64,000 nucleotides of DNA from Perkinsela sp. pyNocScin1 (Eukaryota; Euglenozoa; Kinetoplastea; Prokinetoplastida; Perkinselidae): assembly GCA_964019655.1 (NCBI GenBank), contig CAXHTR010000003.1, positions 124,001 through 188,000 on the forward strand, written 5' to 3'. This document shows, piece after piece, positions 1 through 8,451 of the stretch. Both the position numbers and the translations under genes were made by a program. The notes beneath the pieces were generated by a model. It was not told the DNA's origin. It worked only from the letters and a program-made list of their open reading frames with translations, and did no database searches. The stretch's first letter is position 1. Each line of letters opens with the position of its first letter.

Positions 1-182
1 TGCGCATGGTGCCACAGAAGCCAATGTGCGTCGAGACCTTTACCGAGTACCCACCCCTCGGCCGCTTCGCTGTCCGTGACATGCGTCAGACGGTAGCCGT
101 CGGTGTCATCAAGAGCGTCCAGAAAAAGGAGCCAACCAGCGGTAAGGTCACCAAAGCCGCCCAGAAAGCTGGCAAGAAATAA
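1..182 (+). CDS. EEF1A: Elongation factor 1-alpha, C-terminal end (5' truncated by window edge)
   Basis: Only the last 59 or so codons are inside the window, read from base 3 to the TAA at 180-182. They encode the end of domain III of EF-1alpha, the GTPase that delivers aminoacyl-tRNA to the ribosome. The stretches [30 protein letters not shown] and the lysine-rich end [12 protein letters not shown] are diagnostic. It is canonical EF-1alpha and not the EFL paralogue. The codons are more GC-rich than in the next genes, as expected for a highly expressed gene. It is the first gene of the plus-strand cluster visible here. Confidence 0.97.
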   Translation, partial: RMVPQKPMCVETFTEYPPLGRFAVRDMRQTVAVGVIKSVQKKEPTSGKVTKAAQKAGKK

Positions 183-304
183 GCAGCCTGCATGGACACT
201 GAACAAAGCATAATATAAACAACATATCAGTTGCTGAATAAGAGTGACGTAGGTAATGTGTAAATTCTATTTGACAATTGTTTTGTTGCTTTAGTTTTAT
301 CAAA

Positions 305-595
305 ATGAAAAGCTCTCTTCATCTTTGGGCCGGAAAGACATGGGGATCAAGAACCCGATCAATCTCAGATCAATACAAGTCAATCTTATTCGGGACTTGT
401 GCGATAGCTGTACTGTTTACGCAACTCAGGTCACGAACTGGCGGAATGGACAACGAAAGTGATATGATTAAGCGAAGAGCATATGTACGTACTGCTGGAG
501 AGAATTATGCGCTTGTTTATCCTGTTATCTATCGATGTGCAACAATGACCGATATCAAGAGCATGCTTCAGGAGTTTTTTAGTTTTTTACCCTAG
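305..595 (+). CDS. Hypothetical small protein with one possible membrane segment
   Basis: I do not recognise this 96-residue protein. The frame is open from base 278, but the first ATG is at 305, in a favourable CAAAATG context, and is taken as the start. A hydrophobic stretch (about residues 27-40, around ILFGTCAIAVLF) could be a single membrane helix, preceded by a basic, Ser/Thr-rich N-terminus that might be a mitochondrial targeting sequence. It lies between EF-1alpha and the HAD protein on the same strand, about 120 and 65 bp away, which is the normal spacing here. It could be a chance ORF. Confidence 0.4.
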   Translation: MKSSLHLWAGKTWGSRTRSISDQYKSILFGTCAIAVLFTQLRSRTGGMDNESDMIKRRAYVRTAGENYALVYPVIYRCATMTDIKSMLQEFFSFLP

Positions 596-660
596 ACAAT
601 CTTTAAATCGAAACTTCTTCGTTTGAGTAGCTTTTTGTATTCAGGTTACTTCTTGAATAA

Positions 661-1263
661 ATGACAAGGCCACTGCTTATTTTTGGGCTGAGAGGAACGC
701 TTCTTGAGCGCCTGAGCATTCAAGAAACGACGAATGCCATCCCACGTCGACCTTCATTTACGTTCTCGAAGTACAATGTATGGCTGCGTCCCGGCATAGT
801 ACACACCCTGGAAGTACTTTCCGAGTCTGTAGATCTAGCAATTTGGTCGGCTACACCACATCGCAATACAGCTCCGCTTGTGTCAATGGCTTTTTCACAC
901 ATAAACTTCAAGTTTGTGTGGCACAGAGAGCAAACCTCACCGGACGCAATCAAGCGTTTACTTCCAGCTGAAAGTACTCAAAATCAATTCGCTGTTAAGA
1001 AGGACCTCAGTTCTGTCTATAGCCACATGCCCCAGTATACACCAGAGCGGACAGTCATCGTTGACGACACTGTATTCAAGAGCCGCCGGCATTCAGGTAA
1101 TGTGATCCTTGTACCGACATACGATATTCATCGAATCATGAAGGAAGATAATAACAACTTTGATAAAGGAAGCGATGTGCAGGGGTTTATTAACTTTATT
1201 CAGGATAAAATCTTATGTACAAGCGACGTGCGAGCGGAGCTGCCGAGAAAAGTTTTCTGGTAG
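661..1263 (+). CDS. FCP1/SCP-like (NLI-interacting) HAD-family protein lacking the catalytic aspartate
   Basis: This 200-residue protein has the FCP1/SCP phosphatase fold. It shows the motif I region LLIFGLRGTLL (residues 5-15), a motif II-like stretch VDLAIWSAT near residue 60, and the motif III block TVIVDDTVFKS followed by NVILVPTYD near residues 130-155. Active members dephosphorylate Ser/Thr, often on the RNA polymerase II tail or in mitochondria (TIM50-like), using the first Asp of DxDx(T/V). Here that Asp is Gly9 (codon GGG, 685-687) and the second acidic position is Arg11. The protein is therefore predicted to be a pseudophosphatase, perhaps a binding protein. The rest of the fold is well kept, so a recent pseudogene is unlikely. 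Confidence 0.75.
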   Translation: MTRPLLIFGLRGTLLERLSIQETTNAIPRRPSFTFSKYNVWLRPGIVHTLEVLSESVDLAIWSATPHRNTAPLVSMAFSHINFKFVWHREQTSPDAIKRLLPAESTQNQFAVKKDLSSVYSHMPQYTPERTVIVDDTVFKSRRHSGNVILVPTYDIHRIMKEDNNNFDKGSDVQGFINFIQDKILCTSDVRAELPRKVFW

Positions 1264-1485
1264 TAGTAGGTTAGGTAATTTATTTAGGTTAAAGTGTTAA
1301 TGGGCACAATTGAAGAATCAGCCATTTAGCGTACGGTGGTCATAAGTACTTCGCATAGATGGTGATTAGCATTTTTTACTAGCTTTGCTCTTGCAAACTG
1401 TGGTATATGCTACGTGCAAAAGTTTCGTGTTTCTCTGAAGATTATAAATAAATCATTGTGTAATTACTATTTTTTCCTTCAATCG

Positions 1486-1896
1486 ATGGAGTTAAGCTGG
1501 GTTCACGCCTGGCGAGGAAACGAGCTGCAAATTGTATGCCAAGGTGTTTTCAGATCGTTGGAAGAATTAAAGGCACAGATCCCTTCGCTTGTCGGAGTGA
1601 TGGAGTGTGACCGTTTCGGCAATATTTTGAGCGATGCAATTTTCATATCATCACAAAGCCGTACCTTAAAAGGCGGCGTTCACTATCTCGCGTGTGAAAA
1701 GCGGCGTGATGGAGCTACGACGCCTCTTTCAACTGAGCCTAGATATGAAGTTATGTACAATACACCTCATGATGCGGCACAAGTCGAGTGGTACAATGAA
1801 GTATCTGGAAATCATGAAACGGACAGCTTCGCAAATGCTCTTCACTGTCCATATCAGCAAAAAGATCTTGAGCCTGTGCCACACTATTGCCAATAA
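1486..1896 (+). CDS. Hypothetical protein, 136 aa
   Basis: I cannot assign a family. The first ATG of the open frame is at 1486 (MELSWVHAWRGNEL); the frame is open further upstream without an ATG. A pyrimidine-rich tract (ACTATTTTTTCCTTC) lies just before the start. The protein is soluble by eye, with no obvious signal or membrane helix and a Cys/His-containing tail. Spacing to the next gene (2000) is about 100 bp and orientation matches the cluster, which supports it being real. Confidence 0.5.
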   Translation: MELSWVHAWRGNELQIVCQGVFRSLEELKAQIPSLVGVMECDRFGNILSDAIFISSQSRTLKGGVHYLACEKRRDGATTPLSTEPRYEVMYNTPHDAAQVEWYNEVSGNHETDSFANALHCPYQQKDLEPVPHYCQ

Positions 1897-1999
1897 GTTG
1901 ATTGCATATTTTTGATAGCTCATGCAGGCTACATATGAAAGAAACTTCTTCTAGCATGAATGTATCATCACTCTATTTTTATGTACGCTTGCATCTAGA

Positions 2000-3283
2000 A
2001 TGGAAGTTTATGATCAAGCTGGGTGTATTGTTCATGCATACCTGAATTATGAAGGATCACTTAGATCGCTCTGCCTTCAAAGGGATGTCCAGAGGAAGAA
2101 ACAGACTTATGCTCTTGCGTGCGAAACCGTTCGAAACCTCCAACTCTTAGACGCAGTGATTCAAGCGTCTGGGCTTCATAATTATCGGACTATATTCAAA
2201 CGCAAAATTCTTTACGGCTCGAGCCTTTTGCGAGTCGTAGCCTATGAGCTTCTCATGGGTAAGGGACTTCGTAGCCTTCCCGAGCCATGTAATATAATTC
2301 GCAAATTTGTGAAAAAAATCCTAAAGGTATACAAAATTATGAAAAATGATCCTCGCTACGCAACGAATGACACAAGTCGAAGTGATAAACCATGTAGAAT
2401 CAATCTACGGGTCAATAATCTTAAAGCCGAGAAAAGCAGAGAGTACTACATCGATCTTTTTCGTGGAGTAGGCGATAAATTGTTTTCTGATTTATTTTCT
2501 GTGGACAATACACCAGCCATAACTCATCACCCTCTCGTCAAAAAGGGACATCTGATGATCCAAAGTCGTGTATCATGTCTCCCTGCCCATTGTGTTTTTG
2601 AGGCCATTGGACACTTTCGCAATGTTGTTGATGCCTGCTCTTCTCCAGGAAATAAAACTTCACATCTTTGCTCACTCTACGCTGAAAAGCTGCAAGAAAG
2701 AGATACATGTGATTTACGCGTGATAGCATTAGAGAAAGATCGTTTGCGCTACTGCACGCTTCGTGACCGTATTCAGCTTCTCAGTGCGTCGTCTGCTGTG
2801 ACATGTGTCCACGGCGACTTTCTTGATTTTTACTGGCCCCTAGCAGAAGTTATCGTATGCGACCCATCATGTTCAGCTAATAAAGCGATAGGAAGCGATC
2901 GCCTTCTCAAACTTGTTAAATTTCAAGTTCGTCTCCTCTGCCATGCATTGCTTAACTTTCCAGCTGCTCGCTGTGTGGCATATAGCACGTGTAGTGCTAA
3001 TCCGATGGAAAATGAGCTTGTTGTCGCAATTGCCCTGTCCATAACTCAATCTAAAAAATGGAATTTGCATCACGCTATTCCATCCTGGAATGTTCGTGGC
3101 ATACCACTAGATGATGCAATGCGGAAAGATTTCGCAACTCTTCGAAGATCCATGTTTACCATCGACACAAACGTTTCTTTGGAGAATTTTTTCACTGACC
3201 AGCATGCAACGCACTGCCTCCGGAGCGAAGAGCCTACACCTTTTTTTGTCGCACTTTTCGTGCGGCATGACGTCTGTACGTAA
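2000..3283 (+). CDS. NSUN5: NSUN5/Rcm1-like rRNA cytosine-C5 methyltransferase
   Basis: A 427-residue member of the NOL1/NOP2/Sun RNA m5C methyltransferase family. The SAM-binding motif VVDACSSPGNKTSHL is near residue 210. The two motifs that carry the paired cysteines follow: DPSC near residue 288 (release Cys) and YSTCSANPMENE near residue 328 (catalytic Cys). The wording of these motifs is closest to NSUN5/yeast Rcm1, which methylates one cytosine of large-subunit rRNA. The insertion after DPSC (CSANKAIGSDRLLKL) is shorter than in human NSUN5. Both cysteines are present, so the enzyme should be active. It fits the ribosome-biogenesis theme of the window (NOG1, DIM1, NIP7, ESF2). Confidence 0.88.
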   Translation: MEVYDQAGCIVHAYLNYEGSLRSLCLQRDVQRKKQTYALACETVRNLQLLDAVIQASGLHNYRTIFKRKILYGSSLLRVVAYELLMGKGLRSLPEPCNIIRKFVKKILKVYKIMKNDPRYATNDTSRSDKPCRINLRVNNLKAEKSREYYIDLFRGVGDKLFSDLFSVDNTPAITHHPLVKKGHLMIQSRVSCLPAHCVFEAIGHFRNVVDACSSPGNKTSHLCSLYAEKLQERDTCDLRVIALEKDRLRYCTLRDRIQLLSASSAVTCVHGDFLDFYWPLAEVIVCDPSCSANKAIGSDRLLKLVKFQVRLLCHALLNFPAARCVAYSTCSANPMENELVVAIALSITQSKKWNLHHAIPSWNVRGIPLDDAMRKDFATLRRSMFTIDTNVSLENFFTDQHATHCLRSEEPTPFFVALFVRHDVCT

Positions 3284-3364
3284 AGCTCTTCTTCCTTGGC
3301 TACTCGTAAGCCCTATTCTATCACACCCTTGTGAATTCCTTTTTCAGCGCATCTTGAGATAGAA

Positions 3365-4231
3365 ATGCACCGAATGCAAATGCCATGGCTTCGATCCATT
3401 TCACGACGAAGCTGTGCAATGATAAAACGTGCTTCAGCGAATGAGACGCTTTGCGTGCGATTTGCATTCAGTTGCCTTGTTTGCAATAGACGTCACGCTT
3501 CGCAGACAACGGGGCATGTTGAAACCCTTCGCATTGAAGACATTGAGACAGCGAAAGATGAAGATGCTGCAAAGAAACTAGTTAAATATGGCTTTCTTAT
3601 TGTTTGGTTTGCAGGCGTCATATACTTGGGGAACAAATGGGCATCTAAGAAATATGGGCGGGAAGATATGGGTGCCATGACTGCTGTTAAGCGCCAGGGT
3701 AAACCATCGCTCGGTGGCCCGTTTGTCCTCGTTGATACCGACGGTAAGTTGCGGTCACAGCGTGAATTTCTGGATTCGTGGCAGATATTCTACTTTGGCT
3801 TTGTGAATTGTCCAGAAATCTGTCCAATCGAGCTAAATCGCATGTCAAAGGTGGTAGACGGAGTGCGCGACCGATTTCCAGGGATACAAGTTTTACCATT
3901 GTTTGTTTCTTGCGACCCACAGCGTGACTCACTTAGTTACATCGAAGACTACGTAAAGGACTTCCACCCAGACTTTGTTGGTATGGTAGGTACGCCGGAT
4001 ATGGTCGATCGTGTGTGCAAGTCCTATCGTATATACTACTCCACACCAGATGAGACTGCAAAGCAGTCAGAGGATTATCTTATTGACCATAGCATTGCGA
4101 TTTATGTTTTTGACCCACAAGGGCGCTTCGTTGATTTTTTTGGAACGCGGTGGTCTGAGGAGGAAATTCTGGAAAAGATGACCGAATATGTGCAGAACTA
4201 TAATGCAGACTCTACTTGGACAACATGGTAG
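3365..4231 (+). CDS. SCO1: SCO1-type mitochondrial copper chaperone for cytochrome c oxidase
   Basis: A 288-residue SCO protein, which delivers copper to the CuA site of COX2 in the mitochondrial inner membrane. The N-terminus (about 1-50) is Arg/Ser-rich like a targeting presequence. A single membrane helix follows at about 75-91 (YGFLIVWFAGVIYLG), then the thioredoxin-like domain. The copper ligands are present: Cys149 and Cys153 in CPEIC, and His242 in LIDHS. The start at 3365 follows a pyrimidine tract and AG (CCTTTTTCAG), a good trans-splice acceptor candidate. It implies an aerobic respiratory chain with cytochrome oxidase. Confidence 0.94.
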   Translation: MHRMQMPWLRSISRRSCAMIKRASANETLCVRFAFSCLVCNRRHASQTTGHVETLRIEDIETAKDEDAAKKLVKYGFLIVWFAGVIYLGNKWASKKYGREDMGAMTAVKRQGKPSLGGPFVLVDTDGKLRSQREFLDSWQIFYFGFVNCPEICPIELNRMSKVVDGVRDRFPGIQVLPLFVSCDPQRDSLSYIEDYVKDFHPDFVGMVGTPDMVDRVCKSYRIYYSTPDETAKQSEDYLIDHSIAIYVFDPQGRFVDFFGTRWSEEEILEKMTEYVQNYNADSTWTTW

Positions 4232-4310
4232 TTCATTTTGGCAGCCTTCGTCTGGCTTAATGAAGCTGCAACTTTCTAACACTAACTTTATCTCTGTGTA
4301 TACTGTCGAA

Positions 4311-5171
4311 ATGGCCGCTGAGACGTTGTATCACAAGGCGGAAAGTAAGCTGAAAGGCTTTGTCACGTATTTTACAGGCCCAAATTACGAAGATGCTAAT
4401 GACCTGTTTCTGAAAGCCGCATCTATGAATAAAGCAGCTGGCGAGTGGCAGCAAGCTGGTTTGTGCTTCAAGCGCGCTGCCCAGTGCTGTAAGCACTTGC
4501 ATTTTGATTACGAGGCAAGCTCAAGTTTTTGTGAGGCTGCCTCTGCTTACCATAAAGCACAGCTCTCCGACGAGGCAGTGGCATGCTGGACTGACGCCAT
4601 TCAGATATATATTGAAACAAATCGCTTTCATCAGGCAGGAAAAGTTGAAGACGAAATAGGTGAAATGTATATGGGATTGAGCGAGCATGCGAACGCACTA
4701 TCGCATTTCCAACAGAGCATTCGTTTCTATTCCGCTGATACAAAGGTGAGCAATATCGCTGGGCGAATTCGAAAAAAGATCGCCATGGTGCATGTCCATT
4801 CAGGCTGCTTTGCGGAAGCATCTCATGAGTTCTCAATTATGGCCAAAGACGAGCGAATTCGGACACTTACAAAAGATTATTATTTTTGCAGCATTTTGTG
4901 TGATTTGGCACTTCTCCGCAAAGAAAACTTATCAGAATGTGTGGCGAGTGTTCGAGAGCGAATGAGAAACATATTTTCGTGTGATCTCTCGATGTCGAAC
5001 ACACGCGAGTTTGAAATGGTTGACCAAGTTTGCAGTGGAATAGAAATGATGTCAACTGATGAAATCAAAGTGGCAATGCGCACGTTTACTGAGATTAAGC
5101 GTCTCGACGATTGGATGATCTCTATTCTGTATGGTATTCAGATGGTCATAGAGAGCGATGATGAGCGGTAG
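4311..5171 (+). CDS. NAPA: Alpha-SNAP (NSF attachment protein)
   Basis: A 286-residue TPR-like helical protein of the SNAP family, which recruits NSF to SNARE complexes for disassembly. The start MAAETLYHKAESKLKGF at 4311 matches the family; the frame is open further upstream and includes other ATGs, but that extension has no family counterpart. Helical repeats such as AGEWQQAGLCFKRAAQCC and EASSSFCEAASAYHKAQ are typical. The C-terminus aligns with LDxWLTxxLxxIKxxI but ends IESDDER, lacking the penultimate leucine of animal and yeast alpha-SNAP that stimulates NSF. The length is close to the usual 290-295. Confidence 0.93.
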   Translation: MAAETLYHKAESKLKGFVTYFTGPNYEDANDLFLKAASMNKAAGEWQQAGLCFKRAAQCCKHLHFDYEASSSFCEAASAYHKAQLSDEAVACWTDAIQIYIETNRFHQAGKVEDEIGEMYMGLSEHANALSHFQQSIRFYSADTKVSNIAGRIRKKIAMVHVHSGCFAEASHEFSIMAKDERIRTLTKDYYFCSILCDLALLRKENLSECVASVRERMRNIFSCDLSMSNTREFEMVDQVCSGIEMMSTDEIKVAMRTFTEIKRLDDWMISILYGIQMVIESDDER

Positions 5172-5283
5172 TGGTCATGGATTAAAGGACTCCAAAATTG
5201 CATTTGTTATTGTTGCATTGACTGTATGTATATGTTCCTTACGCTTTTTTCAATTTACATGCTAGTAGATTCATTGCCATCGA

Positions 5284-5826
5284 ATGAAAAAAAGAGACAA
5301 TCGCTATCGCAAGGTAAAAGGTTTTGGTAGCAGCTGGCTGCAAGTTCCGATTCCAACTGCGGAATCAAAGGAGCATGATTTAGAAGAATCTAAAAATAGT
5401 ATTTTCACTGTGACAAATCGAAAAGATACCATTCCACAAGCAGGTAAGCATCAGCAGACATGGACAAAGTGTGCTGAGCGATTTTCTCGCCTAGGACCAT
5501 GCTCCCATAAATTACATGCAGAATCTGTTTTTAGAGAGCTTTCGATAGGGGGCCTGGGTAGCGCGGTGGCTACGAAACCCACAAAAAAATATAAGTCAAC
5601 GACGATGCGCGCGCAATACCTGCCCAAAGACACCAAAATGAACGTATTTGAATGGACAGACCACGATCTGGCGAACTATAATCAGGATGCAGATGTTTCG
5701 GGTCTGAAAAGTGTTGCCCTTCTTTCGCATGCATCCCACGTGCTCGATTCATTCATCAGGTGGAAAGCGACGATTACAGAAAATGAGCTTGCAGCTCTGC
5801 AAAAACTTATTGATATGGCTGAATGA
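5284..5826 (+). CDS. Hypothetical protein, 180 aa
   Basis: Not recognised. The start at 5284 is preceded by a pyrimidine-rich stretch (TTACGCTTTTTTC) about 40 bp upstream. The N-terminal half is basic and polar (MKKRDNRYRKVKGFGSSW), probably disordered. The C-terminal third (about 130-180) is predicted helical (SHVLDSFIRWKATITENELAA). No signal peptide, membrane helix or metal site is visible. It sits between alpha-SNAP and VPS16, both membrane-traffic genes, but clusters here are not functional operons, so that says little. Confidence 0.5.
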   Translation: MKKRDNRYRKVKGFGSSWLQVPIPTAESKEHDLEESKNSIFTVTNRKDTIPQAGKHQQTWTKCAERFSRLGPCSHKLHAESVFRELSIGGLGSAVATKPTKKYKSTTMRAQYLPKDTKMNVFEWTDHDLANYNQDADVSGLKSVALLSHASHVLDSFIRWKATITENELAALQKLIDMAE

Positions 5827-6011
5827 GATGTACCAACAAGAGTTTCTGAATCCACCAGGGTGTCAGTTATTCATAGAGAAAGACTGATAAAATTACCAGA
5901 GTATTTTTTTGTTTTCTTTGGCCTGGAAGCTACGTACAAAGGTTCCAAGCTCGCTGCCAGCTGGCAAATCGAAACTCCTGGCATTTCCCTATTTTTTTCG
6001 CTGCCTTTTTT

Positions 6012-8339
6012 ATGAGAATTCAAATCGGTGGTAATGAACTACACTTACATCACACAGGATATAACCACATCCCATATATTAAGGGCGCATACAGAAGTGT
6101 AATAGCACCGAATGACGGACCGCATGCTATTTTCGCAAAGGAATATGACTCTCGGCTGTATTTATTCCATCGCAAAGGTACACAGATAGCGAAAAAATAC
6201 ATCAGCAATGACGAACTTGTCGCTGATTGCCGCTGGATAGAAGGTGATGATTTAGTGGTACTAACAACAAAGGGTCGTGTGCATATGTTTTCCATTGACT
6301 GTCAGGCCATATTGCCAGTAGTTTCAGTCGTGAATACGGACCTCATACGTGGATTCGTGACAGCAGACTACGTCATCGTGCAGTGCGACAGGACAGCAGT
6401 TTTTGTGCATTCAATAAAGCGTATGCAAGAGGGAAAACCCTCATTTTGTGCTCGCATATGCACTGATGGACTTATCTTTCGGGCGATTTCACAGCATCGC
6501 TTTGATCGATATGAAATCTTCATGTCTCATCACAATAAGGTGTCTAGCGCACATGTTGAGAATGACGGCCTCGTGCAACTTTTTAGCAATGACAGTTTGA
6601 CTGACAATCCCATTGAAATTCTCAAATTTACGGGATCAAAAGCGAATGTATGCTTTTACTCGTATAGAAACATATTCATCCTGGATCTGACTCTAACTCA
6701 CTGCGTAGCGAAAGTAGCACTTGGGAATTTGCAGTCCTCACCTCTTGATATTCTGTGCTCCACGAACAATCTTCTCATCGTGCCCATGCAAAGCAGCAAG
6801 GCCACAATTAGTATTTTATTCATGGAAATCCAAGGGCTTAGTATATGTACGAATCATCTTCAAATGCACCTGAATACAGGCGAAAAGCTTATTCATTGTG
6901 CTAGTGAAGGTGCTGGGGTTCGCATAGATACCTCACACGAATCATTCTATTTCGAAAGACAAAAGCATAAAGTTTGCTATCGTGATCGATGCACAGAGCA
7001 CTCGACATGCTACATGCTGTGGTACAAGTACTTCAAGCAGCTGCATACTTTGGACGTCATGAATAGGCTTGTATCAGTATTAAGGGTACATGGAAAGATA
7101 TTTAGCATCACCGATGCAGCTAAAGTATGGATGAAGGCGGCACAAAGTGCTTTCGACAAGAGTATGCGCGAGCGTGCTATGCGCACGGCTTTCTTTGGCA
7201 TGGTGTACTCCGACGAAGATTTTTCGTTAAGCCTTGCTAATACAAGAAATAGAATGAAGACACTTGCACTTTTGAAGGAAAGCACGCAACCAATGTGTGT
7301 ATGTGCAGATAAGCTTGACGAAGTGCTTGCTAAGCCCATCGCTGAGCGCTGTATAAAAATGAACTTGCTTGATCTTGCTTCGACAATAACGCAGATATAC
7401 AGGAGCAATAGCGACAATTTTGAGCTTTTACATGCTATAAGCATCATAAAGGAGAATAAGCACAGCGATAAAGAACTCATGCTTTTACTTCGTCCGCATT
7501 TGGCGTCAGTTCGATATGCAGATTTACAAAGAGTTGCACATGCATGTCAACTCACAGAACGTCATGAACTCCTATCTGATTTTTGTAAAGAGCTTCGCAA
7601 AAGTAGCACCAGCTTGCCAATGCTCATCAAATTCTATTTATCTGAGCAGAAGTTGCCTGATGCCATTGAGCTTGCTGTGCATATCGGAGATTTGGACAGT
7701 ATAGTATCATTATTGCGTCTTGTCGAAAGCACAGATTCTGCGTTTTTGCCGAGCAAATTCGCCTGCGCCATTCAGTACATTGTCCATTTTAGGTTTCTTT
7801 GGAAGAAAAACCTGCAAGCATACTCTTCATCGCACGTGATGAAGAATGTGCATGCTTTGCTTGATTTGCGAGCGAAGCGCGATTCATTTTTGCACCGCTT
7901 GCATAAAGCGAAGTCGAGTGAATGGGAGTCGATTTGCTTAGGCTTCATAGCAGGATTGGAAAACTTCAAGCGCAATATCCTTATTCTTCGAGGAGCACAG
8001 GAAGAGCTTGCGCGGTGGTTAGATGCTTCAAGCACCTTGCTTCACGAACAGTATAAGATGGCCGTATCAACGGGAAACTTAGCTTTCATCGGGAAAACTT
8101 TTCATGAAACTGTCGTCATATGTCACTCATACTCTCAAAAAGACTCCATTCGAATGCTCGCTCGGCATTTTCGTTACACTAGAGCTATAAAATTTTGGCT
8201 CCATTTGATGCACTTCTGTGAAGTTCAGGATTGGAAGAAAGCAGATGAGCTGATTCTTAAAGCACACATGGGTGGAACTGGAGGTATGGTGCCAGGGGTC
8301 ACTGAGCTCTTATGGGAGTATGGCAGGTACTTTCACTGA
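6012..8339 (+). CDS. VPS16: VPS16-like HOPS/CORVET tethering subunit
   Basis: A 775-residue protein with an N-terminal beta-propeller-like half (about 1-360, strand-rich, with short patterns such as VLTTKGRVHMFSID) and a C-terminal alpha-solenoid (about 380-775). The segments RTAFFGMVYS, RMKTLALLKES and ERCIKMNLLDLASTITQIY match the VPS16 core, and the end RAIKFWLHLMHFCEVQDWKK resembles the VPS16 C-terminal FWWLKI block. VPS16 binds VPS33 and acts in vacuole/lysosome fusion. VPS33 is also in this window (49138-50958). The propeller is divergent and the assignment rests mainly on the C-terminal half. The next gene starts 112 bp after the stop. Confidence 0.72.
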   Translation: MRIQIGGNELHLHHTGYNHIPYIKGAYRSVIAPNDGPHAIFAKEYDSRLYLFHRKGTQIAKKYISNDELVADCRWIEGDDLVVLTTKGRVHMFSIDCQAILPVVSVVNTDLIRGFVTADYVIVQCDRTAVFVHSIKRMQEGKPSFCARICTDGLIFRAISQHRFDRYEIFMSHHNKVSSAHVENDGLVQLFSNDSLTDNPIEILKFTGSKANVCFYSYRNIFILDLTLTHCVAKVALGNLQSSPLDILCSTNNLLIVPMQSSKATISILFMEIQGLSICTNHLQMHLNTGEKLIHCASEGAGVRIDTSHESFYFERQKHKVCYRDRCTEHSTCYMLWYKYFKQLHTLDVMNRLVSVLRVHGKIFSITDAAKVWMKAAQSAFDKSMRERAMRTAFFGMVYSDEDFSLSLANTRNRMKTLALLKESTQPMCVCADKLDEVLAKPIAERCIKMNLLDLASTITQIYRSNSDNFELLHAISIIKENKHSDKELMLLLRPHLASVRYADLQRVAHACQLTERHELLSDFCKELRKSSTSLPMLIKFYLSEQKLPDAIELAVHIGDLDSIVSLLRLVESTDSAFLPSKFACAIQYIVHFRFLWKKNLQAYSSSHVMKNVHALLDLRAKRDSFLHRLHKAKSSEWESICLGFIAGLENFKRNILILRGAQEELARWLDASSTLLHEQYKMAVSTGNLAFIGKTFHETVVICHSYSQKDSIRMLARHFRYTRAIKFWLHLMHFCEVQDWKKADELILKAHMGGTGGMVPGVTELLWEYGRYFH

Positions 8340-8451
8340 CTCTTTATCATTAGGCCCGGAGAGTAGATGTAGCTTCATTTTGGAAGCTATCGCACTTACA
8401 CTTAAAAGCATAGCTATCTTTTCTTTTATCTACTTTCAAATACTTTTGCTT

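Noticed and set aside
7010-7480. 156-codon minus frame antisense to VPS16
   Set aside because: Ser/Leu-rich shadow of the sense gene with no recognisable domain.
8272-8451. 60-residue N-terminal extension of CCT-alpha
   Set aside because: It overlaps the VPS16 end, is unlike any chaperonin N-terminus, and the ATG at 8452 gives the family length.
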